This document shows positions 36,297 through 51,139 of a DNA stretch of 64,000 bases, one piece after another. Below the pieces are notes generated by a model. It did not search any database. It was given only the letters and a program-made list of their open reading frames with translations, and had not been told where the DNA came from. How positions within the stretch are numbered: the first letter of the stretch is position 1; each line of letters begins with the position of its first letter. The translations under genes and the position numbers were made by a program. This DNA is from Porites lutea (taxonomy: Eukaryota; Cnidaria; Anthozoa; Scleractinia; Poritidae), in contig NC_133208.1 of NCBI RefSeq assembly GCF_958299795.1, forward strand, positions 4,668,415 through 4,732,414, read 5' to 3'.

Positions 36297-36457
36297 GTCG
36301 GCCCATGTAAATCCAGGAAATTTTTGCTTCTGGAATCCACAATCGTGGGGTTTGGAATCTGGAATTCAGCTCAAGGCAACCGGAATCTAGTTCTTGGAAT
36401 CCGGAATCCACAGCGTGCCATCAAGAATCCAAGAATCCAACATTTCCTTGGGGCAGT
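36297..36457. repeat. GAATCCGG-rich dispersed repeat, copy 5
   Basis: The positional counterpart of the copy at 23.82 kb within the segmental duplication, more decayed. It is followed by fragments with GTGGCGGATCCAGGGG. Confidence 0.65.
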
Positions 36458-36574
36458 GGCGGATCCAGGGGAGGGGCCCGGGAAACCCCCCCCACCCCCT
36501 TATTTTTAGACCAAACTGAGGCCCGATAGGCCGAAAAATTTTTTGGGGGAGATCGCCTCCCCCCGCCTCCTTAT

Positions 36575-36785
36575 CTAAGGGTCTGGACCTAGGGGCGCAG
36601 CCTCCCGGTATAAACCTTTGTTGAAAAACACCCCTCCCCCCCGGGGTACCCAGGGTACAATATGCGCTTGGCTCGGTGAAACCTTGACTCTACCGTGAGC
36701 TGTGTCACGTAACCGAGAAAGAGTCGACCAGCCTTTCCCAGACTTCACGCAGGCAACGCAGCTTGAGATAAAGCCATGGAGCACT
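36575..36785. repeat. Dispersed repeat, partner of 25.7-26.0 kb
   Basis: Shares GGGTACCCAGGGTACAATAT and TACCGTGAGCTGTGTCACGT with the copy at 25.7 kb in the same orientation. Confidence 0.65.
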
Positions 36786-36799
36786 TTTCTATATACCCT

Positions 36800-36986
36800 C
36801 AGGGGCGGATCCAGGATTTTTTTAGGAGGGGGTGCACTCGTCTCTTGCTCTACTTCAGCACCAATAAACCATTTTTTTTTTTTTGCAGAATATCAGTTGT
36901 AATAGAAAACAGCAGGGTCATCTCACGGGGGGGGGGGGGGGGGAAGTGCGCAACCCCTGCACCCTCCCCCTGGATCTGCCTCTGCT
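36800..36986. mobile_element. MITE with CAGGGGCGGATCCAG ends
   Basis: The left end is CAGGGGCGGATCCAGGATT; the right end is CCCTGGATCTGCCTCTG, its inverted partner. About 190 bp including a poly-G run. The exact target duplication is unclear. Confidence 0.65.
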
Positions 36987-37469
36987 CAGGATCTCATTCT
37001 TCGTTCTGTAGCCTGCATCAGCAATTGGCGATTTTACCCATGATTATTTCATGTGATTAGCTGGCCCTCGATCGCCCAAGATGAGAAAAAAAAACTCACT
37101 CATAGTTTAAAAGAACATAACCAACTGGCAAGAAAGTGTTCCTCTAAAGCAAGGGGCATTAAAGAAGCAATGAATTTACAACATTTTCTCTTTCATGAAA
37201 AATTAGACTTCATTGTTTTTATCGTTAAAAAATCGCAAATAATGATGAATCATGAGTGTCTAACTACTTTTATTTAGTTTTGTTTTGTGACCCTATTATT
37301 GATAACAAGAGGCTATATAGTGGTATATCCATGCGGCGAACTATAATAATATTACTTTACTAATGAATTTGTCTCCTTTTACTTCATGATGTACCGTTTT
37401 TCTTGTTATGTGTTTGAACTGAGACTTAGAGACATTTAATACTTCCAATTGAAAATACGCCTGTCAAGT

Positions 37470-42030
<4,561 letters not shown>

Positions 42031-42080
42031 GTTGACATTAAAATCGACCTCGCAAAGTGGGGAACACGGAAACTAACTTG

Positions 42081-42088
42081 TGCGTCAT
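42081..42088 (-). promoter_or_regulatory. bZIP-like ATGACGCA motif upstream of G5
   Basis: On the gene strand ATGACGCA, 51 bp before the ATG; upstream of it lies GCTTTACATATTCATAT, matching GCTTTACATATTCATGAG before G6. Confidence 0.45.
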
Positions 42089-42424
42089 TAAACGCTTATA
42101 TGAATATGTAAAGCAAATTCATGCATGTCTTTTGACTGTCTTCAATCTTCTAGCCTTCTACTACAGATAATAAAGCTGTTGTTTGTGTCGTAACGTAACA
42201 CGTCTTCTCACAAGAGAGTTGCTTGAGGCTACAAAGAAAGGAGAGGCAACAATCATCCCGCAGTAAAATAAGAAAACATACATTAAAAAAAATTTACTGG
42301 TTTTGTAATTTTCCGTGTGAAATTGAAAATTTCAAGGATTACGCCAAAGCAGCAGACGGCCTTTAGTACTTTGTTACATTATCGGCGGATAATGTTAACC
42401 CGAGGGGAGTGGGGGGGGGGGGGG

Positions 42425-42570
42425 AGGCGCCGATGCGCGAGCCGCCAGTTTTCTTCTCCTACCAATGTAGTCTCCCACGCAGGCGTTTTTAGGGGAGCCC
42501 CATGGGGCCTGAGCTCGAATCCTACGTATACAGGTGACGTCATATGTGGGCTGAGCTTGTTGATTGACCT
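42425..42570 (+). repeat. tRNA-derived SINE relic between G5 and G6
   Basis: Carries GGCCTGAGCTCGAATCC (B-box-like) followed by GGTGACGTCATATGTGGGCTGAGCTTG, matching the SINE-like piece at 50.3 kb (GGTTTGAATCC, GTGACGTCATATTTGGGC). A poly-G run precedes it, and a fragment of the GTAGTCTCC palindromic element lies within. Confidence 0.55.
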
Positions 42571-43339
42571 CGGTTAAAAGAGCGGAATTTGTTAAAGCTT
42601 TTAAAAGCCTGGCAAAGTGCCTTGATTCTAAGGTTATTGTTTCTAAGTAAAGTGAAATACGTATCTGATACACCGTGAAGTTTGAAATTTTTGTTCAAAT
42701 AATCTGAGTGTTTGCCTGAATCTGACACTGGTGTTACGGTCGGTACAATTCGTCAACATGATTTTACGTGGGTGTGAAGCGTTTTCAACAACAACAACAA
42801 CAAGTTTATTTCAAGTTAAGTATAGCTTACAAAGCTTGTGCCCGCAGTTAGCGAAGGCTATTCGAGGGGGGGCACTAAAGAAAAAGGAAAATTCTATAAT
42901 ATATACATATATATGTTAAACGAGCAATCCTAGAAGCAATCTAGTTTGTCCATTTCAACGAAACGACGCTCATTCACTTTGGTAAAAATGGAAAGATTGT
43001 TACATCAAGTAATCAATTCAGACGCGCAGGCCCTCACTCGTACAAAACAGGAAAAACAACTGATTCATAATTTTAACATACATAAACTGGCAAGCCTGTC
43101 ACAGTGTTCCTTTAAGGAAAGGGGTCATTATTTTTGTTAAAGAAGCAATGAATTAACAACATCTGCTCTATCATGAAAATTTGTTGAGTTTATCATCTTT
43201 TTAACGTCCAAAAACTACAAATAATGATGAATCGTGAGTGTCTGACCATTTTCATTATATTTAGTTTTATTCAGACGCTCAGTACATAGAGAAACTTAGA
43301 GCTATTTAATACTTCTAATTAAAAATACGCCTTTCAAGT

Positions 43340-46300
43340 CTACACATCCACTTGATTCTAAAGAGGAAAGGAAAGAACAGGTATTAGATGCACAATAATG
43401 GATGTATAATACGTGTTTTGTTTTGCTATTAGTATTCTAAACAAGAGAATACCGTTTCTTTGATTTGCGTCTAGCTTTGATGGAAAAAGAGATAATGATA
43501 ATGATTAAGATGATGATGACGATGATAATGATGATTATCACAACGACGATATTCACGGACAACAGGAACAATAACAATTTAATTGCACTCAAGGAACATC
43601 CTATGTGTAAACATTCAACTCTGACACTCATCAAGCTACGACTTGACAACCACGAGGTCCGTAAAACGTCGCTCTCACATGCGCAAAACAATCGACCTAA
43701 TTATTCTCTCATGATAATGATGATAATGATGATGACGGATGATGATGATGATGATGATGATGAAAAATGAAGGTTATAGAGTGTAAGCGACAACGATCAC
43801 ATATCAAAACGCTTCTGTTCCAACGCCGTGCTTCCCGTAAGTTTCACGTAAGTCAAAACGCGCTTGACAAGATCAATATGGCGCGTGGATTTTCCCTCGC
43901 AAATCCTGCCTTCGAAGCATGATCGGAAAGCTTTCGATCCTCTCCCTGCTACTCAGAAAGCCACACCTACCTCCTCGTTTTGCAGTAGTGCATAACCACC
44001 ATGCCTGGACGAACGAGGAATCTCAGTCTCCTGGGGAGAAGAATTTGTATTTGTCGACATTGCGTTAGATGGATTAATGTTCACAAGACGAGATTGAAAC
44101 TGTTCTTGTAGGGTACTCGTTGCCATCCCTTCAGACGAGGTAGCTTGGGCCATCACATGCTGACCTGGTGATGTACCAGAAACAGGCACCAGGACCACTG
44201 GTTGTTGGGAACCCTGTGGTGCAGCTCCAGGGATACCTGGTTGCATCGGAATAGCTACAGGTACACCTGCAGGGAACTGGGAGACAACATATCCCTCCGC
44301 TGTTAGTATTTGAAGTATGTAAATTACTGTAGGTTTACCACAAATTTAGAGTGATAGTTGCTTCATACATTTTCCAGGGGGTAATAGTGGACTACACTGA
44401 AACCTCCAGAAAGGAGATGCTATTAATTTCTGTATCTCATTTTAGAGCTTAATTTCAATTATGATGTCGTTTGTTATCCATTTGTGTGGTGACTTCTCCT
44501 TTATAGTACTAAAACTATTTTGTTTCACTCTTCCTTCCTCTTAGCATATCTATTCGTTTTATTGAGCAGCGTAAAAATGATTTTGAACATTTACATTCCA
44601 CAATTATCTCACGACAATATCAGTTCAAAGACGTTTTGTCAAAGCTGACTCCCAGCGGTTTGAGTCAGGGTCCGCAATTGGGTTCTTCAATCCCGTAATC
44701 CCGACCCGAAATTTCGTGCAATCCCGTAATCCCGAGGGTTATTTTTGGTATTTCATCACCCAAACATACTTTCAATCCCGAATCTCGCTCCGATTTTGCA
44801 TTCAAATCTCGAGTCCCGAGCTTCAAATAAAGGAAATCCCGGGCCCCGAGAAACCTACTGGGGACCGTTTTGAGTGCCAATGTATTTTAAAGTACTTTAA
44901 AGTCCCAGGCCAAGTGAAAGTGCAGCTTTAGAAGGGCGAGATAAGCTTGAGTTTTGGCTACTCTACCTGCGGTTGCTGTTCGCAGCAGGGTTTCAACAAA
45001 CAGGTGCATATCGCTGCCCAGATTCCAATCCCAAACGTAGCGATACCCATCATAAGCATAATGGCGAGAATAGCCATCTTTCCTTGGTAGTACTCATTGT
45101 AGGACTCGACGTCATCAAAGTAAAACTCCGGGTCGCTCGAGGTGATCTGGGAGATGCCAATGCTGTAAAAAAGGATGATTATTCCACCAAACACGGCGGA
45201 TGTGATAGAGAAACCCATAAAAACGCCGGCCTGAAAAAAAAATTATTATATAGACACGAGTGTTTTACTGGAAAATATACCACTCGTAAAATTCATAAAA
45301 AGTACATCCAGGACACAAGTGGTTTATTTTCCATAATCTCACACGTGAGTTTATCGATGACGTAATTTCGGTAATTTCCCTCTATTATTTTATCGATGTC
45401 TTTTTGTCTATATAATAAAAAGAACTTTACACGGCGGCTTGAAGATATGAATTTTATTTTCTCGTGGCAAAAACAATATTTTACTCACTCGCTGCGCTCG
45501 TTTGTAAAATATTGTTTTGCCACTCGAAAATAAAATTCATATCTTCGCGCCACCGTGTAATATCCTCTATATAAATGAAAAAGAACAATATAAAATTGCA
45601 CTAGGAAACTGTAAATTACAAGGAATGCTCAAAATCAAATTAAGACCGTTAGGGAACAATAAAGCCAAGTAACGTCTCACTTACAAAAGAATTGCGGGTA
45701 TTAGTCCTTTCTCTACCACTTCCAGGGATTCCGAGAGCTCCTGTAATGCACATCTGTGGCAGACGAAATAACAACGAAAGGTTTATACATGGTGAAACCT
45801 AATTTATAAATAAATTGACACAATCTTTACTTTTATTGTTGAAAGAAGTTGAGAAAACATGCATTCTTCTATTTATGACGTCATATCTCGTAACCATAGT
45901 AACTGACAATCTTTAAACTTGTCTCGAAATGCATGCGAGGGATCAACGAACAGCTACTGAAAACGTCAGGTGTTGATGTATTACCATCTACGAAAAAACT
46001 CAAAAAACATCATGGGGTGGGGGGGGGGGGGGTGGAGGTTTAAAACTGGAAGATTTGGATCTGCGACTGTTCAGATTAAGTTTTTAACTCAATGAACCCA
46101 GCAAATAACCCCCAAGAGCAAACAGAACAAAACCAAAGTAACCAAGGAACCTGTTTTAACAAGAACAAGTAAAATTGTTTTTAACTTTTGGCAGAAATCT
46201 CGCCTCACTGTTATTAAATTGTTCTTGTAAGTATAGACTACGAGAGGGGTTTTTTGTTTCGACTTCCTTTCGAAAAGTCTAGAAAGATAACTTCAATTCG

Positions 46301-49300
46301 TATTAATTTTGTTTTGCTAAAGTTGTTATTTGTCCAATGGTATGATTTGGAACTCTTTTTTATTTGCAGTGATACAAATATCAGTTGTGCATCAGGTAAA
46401 TGCTAGGGACAAATACACAAAGTTTTACCGTTTTTTTCATCTGTTCGCTCGGTGTGTTTCCCAACAAAATCTTGCAATGCATTTGTAGCCGATGAGCCAT
46501 GAATTCATGAATTTTGCTTTGTCAATAAAAAAATACATTTGCTTCTTATGTGGTCCCTAATTTTTGGGCAAATTTTAACCTCGTTGCTCTTATAAATATT
46601 GTTCCTAAAAAGGCTTGCTTCCATATGTTCGTCTGAAATAATGTTCAGACGATGGGAACGATCATATGGAAACACTACCCGGTCACCGATGACAAACGAC
46701 CCGGCGGGACGACTAACCTCGATCTATCCGGGCGATCGGGAAGATCGTGTAAATTTTGAAGCGATCATGCATATGGAAACGCTCTCAGACGACTGACACG
46801 AACGGGACGATCGAAGGCTATCCCTGAATCGGAGGTGGAAGCGGAATCATGAATCATTAAAGTTACAAACATATAAGAATCATAAAGCTTTATTCTTTTA
46901 AAAACTTGGGAATTATGAATCTTTGTACCTCGGTTCGGGAATCAAGAATAATTGTAACGAGACTCTGAGAAAAGCTCAACAAAATACACGTGTGAATTAA
47001 TTGCGTTCGATCCAGGTGATGCATGATCTGGCGTTTCCGAGATTCTCCCCAAGTTTCAGCATGCCCCCAGATCCCCCTATATAATTCGTGCATTCGGGAC
47101 TGACAGTCCGCTTGTTCAGTCTCCTATAACCTGGTGTTTGATGTTCAGTTACAGAAAAAGTAAATCCATACCTAGACAAAACGGATGATGATACGGAGTC
47201 TGGATAAAAAAGAAGTTTGAACACCAAAGAAACTATACAAAACGAGGTCTTCGTGAATCATGAATCTGGAATAAAATTATTGTGGGGATCTTGAATCATT
47301 GAGATCTTGAATATCAAGATTCAAATGATTGCGCTTCTACCCCCGACCCTGAAATCTTTACTATAATCAGAAGCCACTGCTATAATATTATTCCAGAAAT
47401 CGACAATAAATTCGGCCTGGACGCAACTGACGTAAGAGGGAAAAATAATACAAAAATGTTCGCACCGCGTTTGGGCGCTATTCGAACCTAGAGAAAGTCC
47501 GTGACATCAAGTTCTCGATGTGACACCGTACTATATACTACATGATACTACTACACCTGGAGTTATGAAAACCGGGTTAGCAAACATTTTGTTATTCTTC
47601 CCAACTTCCCCAGTCTAATGGCTTGTTTACTGTGTTGTTTGCTTATGTCGTTTTTTTTCCTTGTTTTGTGGTTAGGGATTTGTGTAGAAGTGGATGTAGA
47701 CAGAATTACTTTCTTACCCCCCCCCCCCCCCTTCCCCCCTCCCCATTTTTTTCCTTACCCACAATTTTTTGTTTAACACAAGTGACAGTTATTTGAAATC
47801 AGTGCGCGCCTAAAGCTGGTTTCGGTGCCGTTTAGCAGCTTAGTTTTAGATATTGGTCAACTTGAGAAAAGTTTCCCGGAGAGCATCATGTAAAGCTCTG
47901 AGATGGCACAAAGTTATTACGATTCGCAGGTCTGCATCGTCCAATATCGTATTATCTTCTCGTTTCATTTGGCTACGGATCAATCACCCTGATCCGGGCT
48001 GAGACAGAAAGGTACGATATTGTTCGCTTTTCTAAGGTGACCACTAAGTCTTTGGCCTCGGGAACAGGCTGTTAGGAGTCAAATGAATTAGGTGAGAGCA
48101 AAATTGCAGTGTGACTCTACATCCGGGAACTTGAATAAGACGAGTATTAGAGAAAAGTCCAGAGGTGTTTATCTGGCAATAGGTTGAGTTTTTCCGAGTA
48201 ATTCGATGATATTTTGCTTATGTTAAACGTGAAGAAGATTATGCGTGGTTGTGGATAGTCTTATCTGTGCCGTGGAAGTGTGTGATGTGTGGTTTCCGCA
48301 TGGTGCTGACAGGTATGTGATCGCGTGGTTGAACTGCGGTTTGGCCAACATATTCTGTGCCGGCCATTAATATTCTTTCGTGGGTGTTTAGCAGTTAGCT
48401 GATTGTACCTTGGAAAAGCGACTCTCGACTCAGGAAAATTGAATCTAGGTCTAGTTTCAGCGGGCTCTAATGGCATTGAACCATAGGCCGATTTTCTGCA
48501 GATAAGAAAGCGATAATTTGTGCACTACGTTTGCATTCGGTTTGTTGTCTATTCCATGCGGGATTCTGTTGTTTATCGAACCGCGAAAAAAGTAATGTTT
48601 TGCTGACTATTTAAGTTGTTATGTAAGCCTTTAACTAGGCACTCTTTCGCTGCGGTTCACTCAACTTAAAAATTTCTAGGCTGAAATGACAACTGAAACT
48701 TCGCGAAGTCAGTTTACTGAATAAATGTTCTAAAATTTGTGTCATTTTAAATTTGGAGTCGTTGAAATGCTTCTAGGGACCATAAACTTACTACCCGGCG
48801 TCAGATAAACGCTTTTAATCGGCCTTTGAATGAGTTTTATTGTTTTAAATTGCCAAGTAGTAGAATGAGTTGATATTTTTGCTAACCCGGTTTTCAAAAA
48901 TCCAGGTATCTACTATATGATACTATATGTCCTCGTGGAACTCTTGTAGCTTCTCGACGCCGCAAAATCAAGAGAAAAAGCACATCGCAAGGCCCGACGT
49001 TCACTCTCCGATTAAATGCATCATTATGTTTGGCTTGTTTGCGAAACACGCGCAAAAATTCTAATGTCTGACCCAGAAACATCGCTGACGATCCCGCGTC
49101 TCTTGTCGTTGAGGCGATCGAGACCATCAATCGTCCCAGTCGTCCGGATCTTGTCGAAGTTTTTGGAAACGACTGGGGCGATCGGGACGATCCGGACTAT
49201 CATGATAGCGAAATTGTTCCTATACTTGAAACAAAAAGGCGCGTATCAAAAGGCGTCTGTTTCAGATGTTTTCTAAACTGATTTAACATAAAAGTAATAT

Positions 49301-49492
49301 CATCATTTTAAGCAGGAAAATGATTTTGCTTACCCATATTCCGATCCAAACTCCAGAATACACGTAGCCAGTAAAGCTTCCAGGGACAAGTCGATCGGCA
49401 ATGCCGAAACTAAACAGTAAAAATCCAATAACAATTTGATTAATGGCCAAAAGCCTAGCCATTTTAGCTACGCTTGCCGAGTTTTCCGCCAT
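43340..49492 (-). CDS. MS4A/CD20-like four-pass membrane protein ending NQVDV, G6
   Basis: Five exons: 49334-49492 (53 aa, MAENSASVAKMARLL..., TM1, ends VWIGIW), 45685-45753 (23 aa, MCITGALGIPGSGRERTN...), 44967-45230 (88 aa, TM3, loop with SSDPEFYFDDVESYNEYY, TM4 ending KPCCEQQPQ), exon 4 ending at 43971 (tail with QQPVVLVPVSGTSPGQ, ends YALLQNEE) and micro-exon 43340-43357 (NQVDV, stop). The start of exon 4 is unusual. The acceptor aligned with G4/G5 (exon from 44299) would be out of frame because about 31 nt at the exon start are missing. A second acceptor (TTGTCTCCCAG) with exon start at 44276 restores phase 0, giving about 271 aa. Intron 1 is long and contains a DNA element interrupted by two others. 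The start codon context is GCCATGG. A TGCGTCTT motif lies 41 bp upstream. Confidence 0.78.
43711..43764. repeat. Short GAT microsatellite beside G6
   Basis: About 54 bp of GATAATGAT/GATGATGAT, homologous in position to the expanded tract at 37839-38127. Flanks on both sides match (CAATCGACCTAA, CTCTCATGA). Confidence 0.85.
44650..44880. repeat. AATCCCG-rich repeat in G6 intron 3
   Basis: Contains repeated CAATCCCGTAATCCCGA and AATCCCG/AATCTCG words. It is distinct from, but comparable in style to, the GAATCCGG repeats. It lies between exons 3 and 4 of G6. Confidence 0.55.
45408..45574. mobile_element. Near-perfect hairpin MITE in G6 intron 2
   Basis: Arms of about 70 bp: GAAGATATGAATTTTATTTT then CTCGTGGCAAAA on the left, and GCCACTCGAAAATAAAATTC then ATATCTTC on the right, around a loop CACTCGCTGCGCTCG. 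Outer ends carry TTACACGGCGG and CCACCGTGTAA. The near-identity of the arms suggests a young insertion or hairpin maintenance. Confidence 0.85.
46825..47367. mobile_element. Inserted element with AATCATGAATC words (inside copy 2)
   Basis: About 540 bp interrupting the host element between CTATCCC and CAGAAG. The left part has GGAGGTGGAAGCGGAATCATG, echoed in inverted form by AATGATTGCGCTTCTACCCC at the right. Several GAATCATGAATC and GAATCATTGAGATC words occur. No transposase frame. Confidence 0.6.
47552..48907. mobile_element. Inserted 1.36-kb element with AAAACCGGGTTAGCAAA ends (inside copy 2)
   Basis: The left end TACACCTGGAGTTATGAAAA continues CCGGGTTAGCAAA; the right end is TTTGCTAACCCGGTTTTC then AAAAATCCAGGTA, its inverted partner. 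TA at both borders would fit a TA-target element, but this is not certain. The interior has a poly-C run and no recognisable transposase. Confidence 0.75.
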
Positions 49493-49532
49493 GGCGACAA
49501 AGCGACTTGCAGTCAACAGTGGAATTGAAGTT

Positions 49533-49540
49533 TGCGTCTT
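49533..49540 (-). promoter_or_regulatory. Diverged bZIP-like AAGACGCA motif upstream of G6
   Basis: On the gene strand AAGACGCA, 41 bp before the ATG; upstream lies GCTTTACATATTCATGAGAG as in the G5 and G4 promoters. Confidence 0.4.
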
Positions 49541-49938
49541 AAAACTCTCATGAATATGTAAAGCACAGGACACCCAACGGCTGTTTTCTGTATAATATCT
49601 GTTAGGAAAAGCAAATATTGCCTAGAATTTTTTATTACTTGAGGACAGCTGAAAAATGTCTAGTTGACGTTTCCATTTATGTACAATTTTCGAAGCTTAT
49701 CTTATAAATTCAATACGATTTTCTGAAGTTTCGATCATTTTTCACATTTTACTGTTCAGTGTAAGCTATTTTTCGTACAAAAAAGGAAACCTAAAATTGA
49801 AGAAGGGAATCAGAAAAATTCTCAATTTCCTAATACATTAAATTGCGTCTAAAATTTTCGGAGAATTACTGCCTGTAACCCTGAAGTCCTTGTAATTTCT
49901 AGTGTGAAAGTCTCAGGAAAGAAGAGAAGGAGGAACTC

Positions 49939-50206
49939 AAGCTTTTCAAACTTTGAAAACAATGTGCTTCGCATTGAAGGAGAGGGCATCGTTTCAGCGC
50001 ATTACAGGAAGATTGTGAGAGAGGCCGGAGAAGATTATTATGTTTTCCTTTCAGAGCCAGTTTCTATCTCAAACTTAGTCGACAAAAGTGATGAAAAAGC
50101 ACAGTCTCCTTTTTAGTCCTCTCCGTTCACTAGATTTTTGCTCAGTTAAAAGGTTATGCCGCTACTGTGGACGACTGTCATCTGTCTTGCGACCGCTTAC
50201 CCGGGA
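49939..50206 (+). pseudogene. Partial copy of exon 1 of the DUF229-like gene
   Basis: Matches 59146-59416, the 3' part of exon 1 plus the start of intron 1 of the plus-strand DUF229-like gene. The coding part (SFSNFENNVLRIEGEGIVSA, YYVFLSEPVSISNL) is nearly identical, with about five differences in 170 bases by eye. The intron homology (TTAAAAGGTTATGCCGCTAC) shows that it is a genomic copy rather than a reverse-transcribed one. The splice donor after the exon is deleted and replaced by a stop. No start region, exon 2 or exon 3 accompanies it. It lies 450 bp upstream of G6 in divergent orientation. Confidence 0.88.
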
Positions 50207-50274
50207 GCAAAAATTAATTGTTCAAAATTCACCATTATGACTAGCAACTCTGCAATCGTACGTTTAGAGAGTAA

Positions 50275-50395
50275 AGTGGTACAGTGGCGGCGAGCATTTG
50301 CCTCCCTGAATAATGTGGCCTAGGTTTGAATCCTTGAGGTGACGTCATATTTGGGCAACATAATTTCACTTGGGTGTGAGGCGTTTTCAACGAAG
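50275..50395 (+). repeat. tRNA-derived SINE fragment
   Basis: Reads GTGGTACAGTGGCGG, CATTTGCCTCCC, GGCCTAGGTTTGAATCC (B-box-like) and GGTGACGTCATATTTGGGC. The anticodon-arm region does not form a tRNA. The stretch after it (TGGGTGTGAGGCGTTTTCAA) is also shared with 42.77 kb. Confidence 0.6.
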
Positions 50396-50760
50396 AGAAG
50401 CTCATTATTTTGAGAAAAATGCAAAGATTGTTAAATAGAACAACTAAGAAGTTCAGACGTCTTTGTCAACTTTTTTTCTGGAAGAGGACAGTGGGGGTAA
50501 GAATCTGGGAGAATATGGGGCGAGCGGCGGTGTGGGTTTAATTTTGAAACGTGATTTCTTGTCGTTTTCGGGGTTAAAAAAAATCGTGAATGCAGGAACG
50601 TGCTGACGGTAGTTATTGTGAATCGATTATCGCCTTCATTAATAAGATTTTCTTGATAAGCCTACTCAGTACCCTCCCAGCCTTTTTCTGTAATCTCCTC
50701 ATGGGAAATACGCAAAAATTGATATATTGTTGTTGATTATAAATTTAGCTTTTTCATCTT

Positions 50761-51139
50761 ACCGTATTTTCGCGAATAATAGCCGTCCCTCGATTATCGC
50801 CTCCCTCGAATAATCGCTCCCCCCCCTCGCGCCCTTTGCCATCTTCTCTTTCTTTTATCCCCTCCCTGTCAAGTTGAAGTTCAATCTGATCCAGCAAAAC
50901 TGATCAGTAATGATTCAAGAGCTGAAAATTAATCAAGGAACCAATTTGGAACACTTAAGAAGCCTATGTTCAGTTTATTTGATTTGATAATTTTTTGATT
51001 TAATAGGATAATAAAACAAAATATTTAGGGCACTACTTCCAGTGAACAATTTGAAATTGTCACCTCTCCAGAACAATCCTCCCCTTTTGATGCGAAAAAA
51101 GAAATAATCGTTCCCGGCTATTATTCTAGGAAATACGGT
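50761..51139. mobile_element. MITE with ACCGTATTT ends
   Basis: The left end is ACCGTATTTTCGCGAATAAT then AGCCG; the right end is CGGCTATTATTCTAGGAAAT then ACGGT, inverted. About 380 bp, with a second inverted theme of ATAATCG words inside. No coding capacity. Confidence 0.75.

Larger units (their letters stand above)
33300..36460. repeat. Segmental duplication, copy 3 (contains G3b relic)
   Basis: Homologous to 21.5-24.0 kb and, in its left part, to 2.40-3.25 kb. It contains two insertions that the other copies lack: a repeat of about 0.5-0.65 kb flanked by TGGCTTCACACT / TGTGAAGCCA (about 33.58-34.06 kb) and the element at 34627-35025. Confidence 0.65.
46612..49205. mobile_element. CGATCGGGACGATC element, copy 2, interrupted by two insertions
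   Basis: Aligns piecewise with the uninterrupted copy at 60051-60762: 46612-46824 (CTTCCATATG, TGTAAATTTTGAAGCGATCAT), 47368-47551 (ATAAATTCGGCC, GTCCGTGACATCAAGTT) and 48908-49205 (AAATCAAGAGAAAAAGCA, GAAACGACTGGGGCGATCGG). The two gaps are filled by other elements. It lies in intron 1 of G6. Confidence 0.8.

Noticed and set aside
47552-48907. A transposase gene in the 1.36-kb insert
   Set aside because: The longest frame is about 70 residues, with no catalytic motif I recognise; the element appears non-autonomous.
50275-50345. A tRNA gene
   Set aside because: The B box is present but stems do not pair; the same sequence with the same 3' extension occurs at 42.4 kb.
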